A stretch of 64,000 bases of DNA from JBBROS01 sp965213855. Lineage in GTDB: Bacteria; Pseudomonadota; Alphaproteobacteria; Acetobacterales; Acetobacteraceae. The position numbers and the translations under genes were made by a program. The notes below the pieces were generated by a model. The model searched no databases. It was not told where the DNA came from and was given only the letters and a program-made list of their open reading frames with translations. The number at the start of each line of letters is the position of its first letter. Positions within the stretch are counted from its first letter, which is position 1. Below, piece by piece: positions 25,491 to 33,780 of the stretch. The stretch covers positions 1,364,001 through 1,428,000 of the forward strand of contig CBDCAA010000008.1 of NCBI GenBank assembly GCA_965213855.1, written 5' to 3'.

Positions 25491-26833
25491 TGGCCGGCGA
25501 GAACGCCCTCATTCTCGGCGTCATGACCGCCCTGTTCCTCACCCTCGGCTACATGGGCGTGCCCGTCGCTTTCAGCCTCATCGCCGGCGTCTTTGTCGGC
25601 ACCGCGATGACGCCCATCAGCTTCCAGTCCATGGCCGGGCAGCTGTTCAACGGCATCGACTCCGAGAGCCTGATGGCCATTCCGTTCTTCCTTCTGGTCG
25701 GCGAGCTGATGACGTCGGCCAACATCGTCGTCCGTATCGCCGAACTGTCCCAAGCCCTGGTCGGCCACGTCCGCGGCGGCCTCGCGCAGGTCACCACCGT
25801 GTTCAGCATGTTCTTCTCCGGCATGTCGGGGTCCAGCTCGGCCGACGTCGCCGTCCTCTCCCGCACCATGGCCGTGCCCATGGCAAACGAGGGCTACACG
25901 CCGGAGTTCGTAGCCGCCCTCATCGCCGCCGCCAGCACCATCGCCGCCCTCGTCCCGCCCTCGATCATGGCCGTCGTGTATGGCGCCATCGGCAACGTCT
26001 CCATCGCCGGCTTGTTCCTGGGCGGCATCGTCCCGGGGCTGCTGATCGGCCTCGGGCTCATGATCTACTGCTACTTCTTCGGCCCCGTCGGCTTCCGCCG
26101 CCCGCGCGCGACCATCTTCCAGCTCGGCACCGCCGGCCGCCGCGCGGCATTGCCGATGCTCATCCCCGGCATCCTGCTCGGCGGCATCATGACCGGCTGG
26201 TTCACGCCGACCGAGGCCGGGGTCATCGCCGTAGCCTACATTCTCCTGGTCGTGCTCCCGTTCCTCAAGCCCGGCCATTTCCGCCAGTTGCCGCAGGACT
26301 TCATGCAGGCCGGCCTCGTCTACGCCCTGCCGCTCATCACGATCGCCGCCGCATCCGCCTTCGGCTGGCTCGTCGCCTACCTGCGCGGCCCCATCGTCGT
26401 CGCCGGCTGGATCGCGGGCGTCGCGGGCACCGACCCGGTCAAGATCATGTTCCTGCTGGTCCTCGTCTTCGTCATCGTCGGCGACTTCATCGAGCCGATC
26501 CCGGCCATCATCATCTTCATGCCGGTGGTGAACCAACTGACCGAGGCCGGCGACATCAACGCCGTCCACATGGGCGTCGTGCTCATCGTCACCCTCGCCT
26601 TCGGCCTTATCACGCCCCCCTACGGCCTGGCTTTGCTGATGGCGTCCAAATTCGTCGGCGTCCGCTTCGCCTCGGCGCTCCGCGCCTCCGTGCCTATCTA
26701 CGCCGTCTTCTTCGCCGTCATCGCCTTCACCATCTTCCTGCCCAGCGTCATCCTGTATCTGCCCAAGACGCTGTTCCCTGAATCCGTCGGCTGCTTCAAG
26801 GCCCCCGGCGGCACCGGCTACATTTGCCCCTGA
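25490..26833 (+). CDS. TRAP transporter large permease DctM
   Basis: The start is ATG 25490, sharing a base with the dctQ stop (TAATG). The 447-residue product has about 12 membrane helices and DctM signatures: PFFLLVGELMTSANIV, FFSGMSGSSSADVAVLSRTM, ALVPPSIMAVVYG, TGWFTPTEAGVIAVAY and GLITPPYGLALLMASK. It forms the transport channel. The short C-terminal tail after the last helix (FKAPGGTGYICP) is unusual but compact. A palindromic repeat follows 3 nt after the stop. Confidence 0.92.
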   Translation: MAGENALILGVMTALFLTLGYMGVPVAFSLIAGVFVGTAMTPISFQSMAGQLFNGIDSESLMAIPFFLLVGELMTSANIVVRIAELSQALVGHVRGGLAQVTTVFSMFFSGMSGSSSADVAVLSRTMAVPMANEGYTPEFVAALIAAASTIAALVPPSIMAVVYGAIGNVSIAGLFLGGIVPGLLIGLGLMIYCYFFGPVGFRRPRATIFQLGTAGRRAALPMLIPGILLGGIMTGWFTPTEAGVIAVAYILLVVLPFLKPGHFRQLPQDFMQAGLVYALPLITIAAASAFGWLVAYLRGPIVVAGWIAGVAGTDPVKIMFLLVLVFVIVGDFIEPIPAIIIFMPVVNQLTEAGDINAVHMGVVLIVTLAFGLITPPYGLALLMASKFVGVRFASALRASVPIYAVFFAVIAFTIFLPSVILYLPKTLFPESVGCFKAPGGTGYICP

Positions 26834-26835
26834 CC

Positions 26836-26877
26836 ACCCCCTCCCCCGCCTGCGGGAGCGGGCCGGCGTGAGGGTCA
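26836..26877. repeat. Palindromic repeat copy 3
   Basis: CCCCCTCCCCCGCCTGCGGGAGCGGG followed by GGCGTGAGGG, written here as its parts: CCCTCCCCCGC, GCGGGAGCGGG and GGCGTGAGGG. It is the same element as at 14537 and 16927, placed just after dctM where it could act as a 3' mRNA stabiliser or weak terminator. Confidence 0.7.
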
Positions 26878-26944
26878 TGAGGCAGGACCTCGCCTCGACG
26901 CCCCATCGAACCCACGGCAAACTCGCCGCCTAGGGAGAGCGCGC

Positions 26945-28063
26945 ATGTCCGGACAACCCCATTCACCCTACGCCGGCAGCAACCAGGACGACCGCTTCCA
27001 GCTCCTCCACGAGGTCATCGCCGCCGCGCGCAACAACCTCAACCAGAACATCTGGGACTACCTCGTCGGCGGCACCGCCACCGAGACCACCGTGCGCCGC
27101 AACCGCCTCGCCTTCGACCGCATCGGCTTCCGCCCCCGCGTGCTGGTCGACGTCGAGGGAGTCGACACGACCACACGCTTCCTCGGCCACACCATCCGCC
27201 TGCCCGTCGCCCTCGCCCCGGTCGGCGGCCTCGAGCAGATCGCGCCCGGCGGCGGCGAGACCGTCGCCCGGGGCGCGGGCATGGCCGGCGTCCCGTTCTT
27301 CCTCAGCTCCGTCAGCGAACCGCCGATGGAGGTGGTCGCCAAGGCCGCGACAGGTCCCCGCATCTTCCAGCTCTACGTCCGCGGCGATGGCGCCTGGGTC
27401 GACGACCATGTCCGCCGGGCCGTCGATGGCGGGTGGGACGCGTTCTGCATCACCGTCGACAGCGCCCTCTACAGCCGCCGCGAGCGGGACATCGCTAAGC
27501 GCTTCACCAAGCCCTGGCGCGCCCGCTCCCCCGGCATGGAATACCAGGCCCGCCTGTCATGGGACGACATTGCCCGTTTCCGCGACAAGCACGCCATCAA
27601 GCTCATCCTGAAGGGCGTCGCCACCGCCGAGGACGCCGCCCGCGCATGCGCCATGGGCGTCGACGGCATCTACGTCAGCAACCACGGCGGCCGACAGCTC
27701 GACCACGGCGCCGGGTCGATGGAAGTGCTCTCGGAAGCCCTCGACGCTGTTGCCGGCCGCGCCTTCACCATCGTCGACGGCGGCGTCAGTCGCGGCAGCG
27801 ACATCGTCAAGGCAATCGCCATGGGCGCCGACCTCGTCGGCATGGGCCGCCTCTACTGCTACGGCATGGCCGCCGCCGGCGCCGAAGGCGTCGCCCGCGT
27901 GATCGAGCTGCTCGAGATCGAGGTCGTCGAATGCCTCGGCCTCCTCGGCGTCACCACCTTCGCCCAGCTGGACCGCAGCTATCTCCGGGCCGTGGACGCC
28001 GTGACTGCGCCGCATGTGCTCAGCGCATTCCCACTGCTAGACATCCCCGGCCACCGCCCCTGA
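26945..28063 (+). CDS. FMN-dependent alpha-hydroxy-acid oxidase/dehydrogenase
   Basis: The 372-residue protein belongs to the lactate/glycolate/mandelate family. It has RPRVLVDVEGVDTTTRFLG near residue 60, APVGGLEQIAPGGGETV, and IFQLYVRGDG. The catalytic His and FMN loop appear as YVSNHGGRQLDHG, and the phosphate-binding part as DGGVSRGSDIVKAIAMGADL. It oxidises a 2-hydroxy acid to the 2-oxo acid in the cytoplasm or at the membrane. AGGGAGAG upstream supports ATG 26945. It lies between the TRAP operon and the tartrate dehydratase gene. Confidence 0.9.
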   Translation: MSGQPHSPYAGSNQDDRFQLLHEVIAAARNNLNQNIWDYLVGGTATETTVRRNRLAFDRIGFRPRVLVDVEGVDTTTRFLGHTIRLPVALAPVGGLEQIAPGGGETVARGAGMAGVPFFLSSVSEPPMEVVAKAATGPRIFQLYVRGDGAWVDDHVRRAVDGGWDAFCITVDSALYSRRERDIAKRFTKPWRARSPGMEYQARLSWDDIARFRDKHAIKLILKGVATAEDAARACAMGVDGIYVSNHGGRQLDHGAGSMEVLSEALDAVAGRAFTIVDGGVSRGSDIVKAIAMGADLVGMGRLYCYGMAAAGAEGVARVIELLEIEVVECLGLLGVTTFAQLDRSYLRAVDAVTAPHVLSAFPLLDIPGHRP

Positions 28064-28150
28064 CCTGTCCCACGAACCATCGAATCACCCGCCAGCACAA
28101 CCGCACCAAGCAACCCGCCACCGCAGGGACGGCGAAGCGACGCAACGGAT

Positions 28151-28600
28151 CTACACCCCGGCCACCTCGACAGCCGCAACAAACCGCTCGACATCGAACG
28201 ATCGCGCTGCAAGCTCGTCGATGTCCCCCGGAGGCCCCTTGAGCTTCCAATACACGATCAGCCCATCCGACCCGTCCGGCCTCGTGCCGACCGCGAACTG
28301 CCGCACCGCATCACTCCATACCCCGTCAAGGTCGAGCTTCTGCCGCATCGACGGCGCGAACCTTCGCCGGACTTGCGCCTGAAACTTCACGACCTCGGCC
28401 TTCCAGTGACGCACGGCAGCGGCTTCAGGCTCGGCACTGAACTTCATCACGTGACAGTAGATCTGCGCGATCAAGCTCTCGACATCATGGAGGTCACGCC
28501 GGCCCAAATCCTCGATCTCATCCGCAAGATGCACGATGTCCAGCACGTTCGACTGGCCGAGGTCGCGCAGCGCCTTCGCTTGCTGCTCCGTCCACAACAC
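28151..28600 (-). CDS. DUF29 family protein, start codon unclear
   Basis: The sequence LWTEQQAKALRDLG, then DIVHLADEIEDLGRRDLHDVESLIAQI and HVMKFSAEPEAAAVRHWKAEV, is typical of DUF29, a family of unknown function common in cyanobacteria and alphaproteobacteria. The only in-frame start is GTG 28600. The usual DUF29 N terminus (DEDF-x-x-W) continues upstream in the same frame as HDEDF, but an in-frame stop comes before any ATG or GTG is reached. Either a non-standard start is used or the 5' end has decayed. The 149 residues are otherwise complete. Confidence 0.75.
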   Translation of the reverse strand: MLWTEQQAKALRDLGQSNVLDIVHLADEIEDLGRRDLHDVESLIAQIYCHVMKFSAEPEAAAVRHWKAEVVKFQAQVRRRFAPSMRQKLDLDGVWSDAVRQFAVGTRPDGSDGLIVYWKLKGPPGDIDELAARSFDVERFVAAVEVAGV

Positions 28601-28736
28601 GAAGTCCTCATCGTGAGGCTGCCCTCGTCCATCACTCGCCTCCGAAGCTGCCCCCCGAGTACATCTCAGCTATCCGTCATACACCGCAGGCCTCTTCATG
28701 AGACATCGTCCACCCGACCACTTCGAAAGACCACCC

Positions 28737-29999
28737 ATGCGCATCACCGACATCCGCGAGATCACCAAGCCGATCAGCTCGCCGATCCGCAACGCCTACA
28801 TCGACTTCACCAAGATGACGACCAGCCTCGTCGCCGTGGTCACCGACGAGGTCCGGGACGGCCGGACCGTCATCGGCTACGGCTTCAACAGCAACGGCCG
28901 CTACGGCCAGGGCGGCCTCATCCGCGAACGCTTCGCGCCCCGCCTGCGCGAGGCCGACCCGGCCGCCCTGCTCGACGCCGACGGCGTGCTGGACCCGCAT
29001 CGCGCCTGGGCCGCAATGATGGCCAACGAGAAGCCCGGTGGCCACGGCGAGCGGTCCGTCGCCGTTGGCACGCTCGACATGGCGCTCTGGGACATGCGCG
29101 CCAAGCTGGAGCAGAAACCCCTCTTTCGCCTCCTCGCCGAACGCGCCGGGCGCGCGGCCGACCCGCGCGTCTTCGTCTACGCCGCCGGCGGCTACTACTA
29201 CCCCGGCAAGGACCTCGGCGGCCTGCGCAGCGAGATGCGCAGCTACCTCGACCGCGGCTACACGGTCGTGAAGATGAAGATCGGCGGCGCGCCGATCGAG
29301 CAAGACCGTGCTCGGATCGAGGCGGTCCTGGCCGAGATCGGCGCCGGCGCCCAACTCGCCGTCGACGCCAACGGGCGCTTCGACCTCGAGACGGCCATCG
29401 CCTACGCCAAGATGCTGCGCGACTACCCGCTGTTCTGGTACGAGGAGGCAGGCGATCCTCTGGACTACCAGCTGCAGGCCGCGCTGGCCGAATTCTATCC
29501 CGGCCCCATGGCGACGGGGGAGAACCTGTTCAGTCATCAGGACGCCCGCAACCTGCTGCGCCACGGCGGCATGCGCCCGGACCGCGACTGGCTGCAATTC
29601 GACTGCGCGCTGTCCTACGGCCTTTGCGAATACCTCCGCACGCTCGACTGCATCCGCGCCGCCGGCTGGCCCCCCGCCCGCTGCATCCCGCATGGCGGCC
29701 ACCAGATGTCCCTCAACATCGCCGCCGGCCTCGGCCTCGGCGGCAACGAAAGCTACCCAGACCTGTTCCAGCCCTACGGCGGCTTCCCCGACACCGTCCG
29801 CGTCGAAGCCGGCCACATCACCATGCCCGACCTCCCCGGCATCGGCTTCGAAGGCAAGTCCGACCTCTACAAGGACAGATGTACGCCCTGGCCGCGTGAC
29901 AGAGGCCCCCTTCCGTTGGGAGAGGGTGGATGGACGGTCGACATCGTAGCCGACCTTCCCCCTGACGGCGTGCACCCTACCGCGGACTCAAGACCATGA
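28737..29999 (+). CDS. D-tartrate dehydratase (enolase superfamily), 3' end apparently frameshifted
   Basis: The protein closely follows the D(-)-tartrate dehydratase described from Bradyrhizobium, beginning RITDIREITKPISSPIRNA. It should convert D-tartrate to oxaloacetate. Catalytic residues are all visible: KMK (Lys179, Lys181), DANGRF (Asp210), YEE (Glu236/237), GEN (Glu262) and IPHGGH (His319). The family ends shortly after GKSDLYK. Here the frame departs after Lys379, while another frame reads M-Y-A-L-A-A-stop at 29879-29899, the expected ending. Two extra bases near 29875-29878, or a sequencing error, would explain this. The run-on tail translates a repeat and overlaps infC by 23 nt. 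Confidence 0.88.
   Translation: MRITDIREITKPISSPIRNAYIDFTKMTTSLVAVVTDEVRDGRTVIGYGFNSNGRYGQGGLIRERFAPRLREADPAALLDADGVLDPHRAWAAMMANEKPGGHGERSVAVGTLDMALWDMRAKLEQKPLFRLLAERAGRAADPRVFVYAAGGYYYPGKDLGGLRSEMRSYLDRGYTVVKMKIGGAPIEQDRARIEAVLAEIGAGAQLAVDANGRFDLETAIAYAKMLRDYPLFWYEEAGDPLDYQLQAALAEFYPGPMATGENLFSHQDARNLLRHGGMRPDRDWLQFDCALSYGLCEYLRTLDCIRAAGWPPARCIPHGGHQMSLNIAAGLGLGGNESYPDLFQPYGGFPDTVRVEAGHITMPDLPGIGFEGKSDLYKDRCTPWPRDRGPLPLGEGGWTVDIVADLPPDGVHPTADSRP
29902..29930. repeat. Palindromic repeat copy 4, partial
   Basis: GGCCCCCTTCCGTTGGGAGAGGG resembles the core of the three other copies (split here as CCCCCTTCC and GGGAGAGGG), without the TGAGGG extension. It lies just after the ancestral stop codon of the tartrate dehydratase gene, a normal intergenic position for this element. 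Confidence 0.55.
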
Positions 30000-30501
30000 T
30001 CATCTGCCGGTTCTCCATCCGCGGCATCTGCTCGACCTTCGTCGTCACCTCCAGCTCCGCCCGGATCCGCTCGAGCACCTTGATCCCGATATCCTGGTGC
30101 GCCATCTCGCGGCCGCGGAACCGGAGCGTGACCTTGACCTTGTCACCCTCCTCGATGAACGTCTTCATCGCCCGCATCTTCACCTGGTAGTCGTTCTCGT
30201 CGATGTTCGGGCGGACCTTGATCTCCTTGATCTCGATCACCCGCTGACGCTTCTTTGCCTCGTTCTTCTTCTTCTGCAGCTCGTACTTGTACTTGCCGTA
30301 GTCGAGGATCTTGCACACGGGCGGATCGGCGTTCGGGCTGATCTCGAGCAGGTCCATGCCGACGGCGTACGCGCGCAACAGCGCGTCGCGGGCCGTCATG
30401 ACCCCCTGCATCTCGCCGTCCTGATCGATCAGGCGCACCTGGGCGACGCGGATATCTTCATTCACACGCGGCCCGTCGCGGGACGGCGTGGAGTTGGGCA
30501 T
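29977..30501 (-). CDS. infC: Translation initiation factor IF-3
   Basis: The 174-residue protein has both IF-3 domains: an N part with GPRVNEDIRVAQVRLIDQDG and NADPPVCKILDYGKYKYE, a lysine-rich linker, and a C part with EIKVRPNIDENDYQVKM, GDKVKVTLRFRGREMAHQ and QMPRMENRQMIMVLSP. It binds the 30S subunit and proofreads initiation. It starts at an ATG rather than the ATT used in enterobacteria. It lies 57 nt downstream of thrS, a common order, but rpmI and rplT do not follow. Confidence 0.96.
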   Translation of the reverse strand: MPNSTPSRDGPRVNEDIRVAQVRLIDQDGEMQGVMTARDALLRAYAVGMDLLEISPNADPPVCKILDYGKYKYELQKKKNEAKKRQRVIEIKEIKVRPNIDENDYQVKMRAMKTFIEEGDKVKVTLRFRGREMAHQDIGIKVLERIRAELEVTTKVEQMPRMENRQMIMVLSPR

Positions 30502-30558
30502 TGGACCTCGGGGTATCGGACTCTCCTATGGACGTGGATCGGCTCGTTCGTTTTGACT

Positions 30559-32532
30559 CTAGGCGGCAGCCGTTTCAATCGGTTTAAGAGCGGCCCGCTG
30601 CAGATCGGCTCGCTTAAGATCGGGAGGCGTCGCCTCGGCTGCAAGACGATCGACCGCCTCCATCAACGGTAGCACCTCCTGCGCGTCGCCGCCCAGCCGG
30701 CGCAGCGCCACCATCCGCTGCTCCGCCTCACGCCGCCCCACGACCAGCAGCGCCGAGACATGCGCCAGGCTGTGCTCGCGCACCTTCGCGTTGATCTTCT
30801 CGTTGCGGACATCCGCCCGCACCGCCAGCCCGCGCGCCCGCAGCGCCGCCGCCACCTCCTCGGCATAGTCCGCCGCATCGGTCACGATCGACGCCACCAC
30901 CGCCTGCACCGGCGCCAGCCACAGCGGGAACCGCCCGGCATACTGCTCGATCAGAATGCCCAGGAAGCGCTCGAAGCTGCCCAGGATCGCCCGGTGCAGC
31001 ATCACCGGCCGCGCCCGTCCGCTGTCTTCGCCGATGTAGCTCGCGTCCAGCCGGTCGGGCAGCACGAAATCCACCTGCAGCGTCCCGCACTGCCAGTCCC
31101 GCCCGATCGCATCCCGCAGCACGAACTCGAGCTTCGGGCCATAGAACGCGCCCTCCCCCGGATTGAGCTCGTAGTCGACCCCGGCAATCGCGCAGGCGTC
31201 CTTCAGTGCGCCTTCCGCCCGGTCCCACACCTCGTCCGACCCGGCCCGCGACGCCGGCCGGTCGGAGAACTTCACCCGAAAGCTATCAAACCCGAAATCC
31301 CGGTAGACACTGGACAGCAGCTCCACGAACCTCACTGTCTCGGGCGCGATCTGCTCCTCCGTGCAGAAGATGTGCGCGTCGTCCTGTGTGAACGCCCGCA
31401 CCCGCATGATGCCGTGCAGTGCGCCCGACGGCTCGAACCGATGGCAGGATCCGAACTCCGCCATCCGCAGCGGCAGCTCGCGATAGGACCGGAGCCGGTT
31501 GTTGAAGATCTGGACGTGGCACGGGCAATTCATCGGCTTCAACGCCAACGTCGTGTCCTCGTCCTCGACCCGGGCGATGAACATGTTCTGTTTGAAGTTG
31601 TCCCAGTGTCCGCTCGCCTCCCACAGCTTGCGGTCCACCAGCTGCGGCGTCTTGACCTCGTCGTAGCCCGCCGCATCCAACCGCCGGCGCATGTAGTCCT
31701 CGGCGGCGCGATACAGCCGCCAGCCCTTCGGGTGCCAGAACACCGACCCGGTCGCCTCCTCCTGGATATGGAACAGGTCCATCTCCCGGCCGATCCTGCG
31801 ATGGTCGCGCCGCTCCGCCTCTTCGATCTGGTGCAGATAGGCGTCCAGCTCCTTCTGGTCGCGCCAGGCCGTGCCGTAGATGCGGCTCAGCATCGCGTTG
31901 CGGTGGTCGCCCCGCCAATACGCGCCCGCGACCTTCGTCAGCTTGAAGGCCGTGCCCACGTCGCCGGTGCCCCGCATGTGCGGCCCGCGGCACAGGTCGA
32001 TCCATTCGCCCTGCTTATACAACGTGATCACCTGGTCGGCCGGCAGGTCGCGGATCAGCTCCGCCTTGTAGGCCTCGCCCCGCGCCTCGAAGAACGCGAT
32101 TGCCGCATCCCGCTCCCACACTTCGCGCTCGAACGGCGCGTTCCGTGCCACGATCTCGCGCATCTTCGCCTCGATCGGCGGGAAATCCTCCGGCTTGAAC
32201 GGCTCGTTGCGCGCGAAATCGTAGTAGAACCCGTTCTCGATCGACGGCCCGATCGTCACCTGCGTGCCGGGATACAAGGCCTGCACCGCCTCGGCCAGCA
32301 CATGCGCCGCATCGTGCCGGATCAGCGCCAGCGCCTCCTCGTCCCGCCGCGTGATGAACCGCAGCGTCGCGTCATGCTCGATCGGCCGCGCCAGGTCCTG
32401 CACGGCGCCGTCCACCTGCACCGCCAGCGCCGCGCGCGCCAGACCGGGCCCGATCGCCGCCGCGACGTCGGTGCCCGTCACCGGCGCGTCGAAACGTCGG
32501 ACGGAACCGTCGGGCAGGGTAATGGCAGGCAT
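30559..32532 (-). CDS. thrS: Threonyl-tRNA synthetase
   Basis: From ATG 32532 the product has 657 residues in the full-length bacterial arrangement. It has an N-terminal TGS domain (AITLPDGSVRRFDAPVTG), an editing domain with HDAAHVLAEAVQALYPG and CRGPHMRGTG, then the class II core with KPMNCPCHVQIF (zinc Cys), FEPSGALHGIMRVRAFTQDDAHIF and motif 3 (LHRAILGSFERF). The anticodon-binding domain ends with HSLAHVSALLVVGRREAEQ. The last 40 residues extend beyond the usual end. It shares a strand with infC. Confidence 0.97.
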   Translation of the reverse strand: MPAITLPDGSVRRFDAPVTGTDVAAAIGPGLARAALAVQVDGAVQDLARPIEHDATLRFITRRDEEALALIRHDAAHVLAEAVQALYPGTQVTIGPSIENGFYYDFARNEPFKPEDFPPIEAKMREIVARNAPFEREVWERDAAIAFFEARGEAYKAELIRDLPADQVITLYKQGEWIDLCRGPHMRGTGDVGTAFKLTKVAGAYWRGDHRNAMLSRIYGTAWRDQKELDAYLHQIEEAERRDHRRIGREMDLFHIQEEATGSVFWHPKGWRLYRAAEDYMRRRLDAAGYDEVKTPQLVDRKLWEASGHWDNFKQNMFIARVEDEDTTLALKPMNCPCHVQIFNNRLRSYRELPLRMAEFGSCHRFEPSGALHGIMRVRAFTQDDAHIFCTEEQIAPETVRFVELLSSVYRDFGFDSFRVKFSDRPASRAGSDEVWDRAEGALKDACAIAGVDYELNPGEGAFYGPKLEFVLRDAIGRDWQCGTLQVDFVLPDRLDASYIGEDSGRARPVMLHRAILGSFERFLGILIEQYAGRFPLWLAPVQAVVASIVTDAADYAEEVAAALRARGLAVRADVRNEKINAKVREHSLAHVSALLVVGRREAEQRMVALRRLGGDAQEVLPLMEAVDRLAAEATPPDLKRADLQRAALKPIETAAA

Positions 32533-32600
32533 GGCAGCGTTCCGGCTGGGTTGGCCGATCCGTATGGGCCGGTGCCTTGCAGGCCGCAACCCTCGATTGG

Positions 32601-33734
32601 TCAGAGCAGCTCGCGATAGACGCCCAGCGTTGCCTCCTGCATCCGCTGCACCGTGAAGTTCGCAAGAACGCTCGCCCGCGACCGTTCACCCAGCGCCAGC
32701 CGATGCTCCGGCGCCATCGACAGCGCACGGTCGAGCACGGCTGCCAGCGCCGCCGGGTCGCCGGGCGGCACGCGCCAGCCCGTCACCAGGTCCTCAACCG
32801 TCTCCGCCGCCCCACCGTGGTCGGTCGCAACCACCGCGCAGCCCATCGCCTGCGCCTCGATCACCGCCCGGCCGAACCCCTCCGGCTGCGTCGACGCGCT
32901 CACCGCCACCGTCGCCAGCATCAGCGCCGCCGGCACGTCGTCCACATGCCCGACCAGCCGCAAGCGTTCCGCCACCCCGAGCCGATGCGCAAGCCCTGTG
33001 AGCTCCTTCACGTAGCCCGGCCGCCCCTCGCCCAGCAGCACGCACACCGCGGTCCGGTCCTGCAGCCGGGCCATCGCCTCGATGACGATCCGCTGACCCT
33101 TCCACCGCGACAGCCGCGCCGGCAGCATCACTACCGCCGCATCGTCCGGCAGCCGCCAGCTCCGCACCAGCCGGGCGATCCGGTCCGGCGGCACCCGGCC
33201 CGGATCGAACAGCACCGGATCGACCCCGCGGGGGATCACCCGGACGATCGCCGGATCGACCTCGTGCCGCGCCGTCAGCAGCCCGGCGATGTAGTGGCTG
33301 ATCGCGATCACCCGCTCGCCCCGTGCCATGATGCCGTTGTAGCGCCGCTTGCCCGGCACGCCCTCGCTATAGGGGGCGTGATAGGTCGTCACGAAGCGCA
33401 CACCGGCCCGACGCGCCGCCCAGTAAGCCGACCAGGCCGGTGCGCGCGACCGGGCGTGAATGAGCGCCACGCTATTCGTGCGGATCACCGTCTCCAGACG
33501 CCCGGCATTGCGCCAGATGACGGCAGGGCTCTTGCCCGCCAATGGCAGCGCGACATGGCGCCCGCCCGCCCGCTCGACCGAACCGACCATGCGGCCGCCC
33601 GCGCTGGCGACCAGCGGGATGCCTCCGGCCCGGGCGATCGCCTGCGCGATCTCGACCGTGCCGCGCTCGACGCCGCCCGACTGCAGGCGCGGCAGGACCT
33701 GCAGGATGGTGGCCTCAAGTGGGAGTTGCAGCAT
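32601..33734 (-). CDS. GT4-family glycosyltransferase
   Basis: From ATG 33734 the 377-residue product shows ILQVLPRLQSGGVERGTVEIA at its N terminus, typical of GT4 enzymes acting on lipopolysaccharide or exopolysaccharide. The C domain has PARLSRWKGQRIVIEAMARL and TQPEGFGRAVIEAQAMGCAV with the donor-binding Glu motif. It is distinct from the operon copy at 13323. It is divergent from a hydrolase gene across 46 nt, where a promoter for each must lie. Confidence 0.9.
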   Translation of the reverse strand: MLQLPLEATILQVLPRLQSGGVERGTVEIAQAIARAGGIPLVASAGGRMVGSVERAGGRHVALPLAGKSPAVIWRNAGRLETVIRTNSVALIHARSRAPAWSAYWAARRAGVRFVTTYHAPYSEGVPGKRRYNGIMARGERVIAISHYIAGLLTARHEVDPAIVRVIPRGVDPVLFDPGRVPPDRIARLVRSWRLPDDAAVVMLPARLSRWKGQRIVIEAMARLQDRTAVCVLLGEGRPGYVKELTGLAHRLGVAERLRLVGHVDDVPAALMLATVAVSASTQPEGFGRAVIEAQAMGCAVVATDHGGAAETVEDLVTGWRVPPGDPAALAAVLDRALSMAPEHRLALGERSRASVLANFTVQRMQEATLGVYRELL

Positions 33735-33780
33735 GGCCGCGCTATACCATGCGCGGCAGGCAAGGCCAGGAGGCGCGACC

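Noticed and set aside
25454..26920. 488-codon minus-strand frame opposite dctM
   Set aside because: Asp/Gly/Glu/His-rich antisense of a membrane protein; a typical GC-rich shadow.
30760..32619. 619-codon plus-strand frame opposite thrS
   Set aside because: Antisense of a conserved synthetase, Arg/His-rich and without any recognisable motif.
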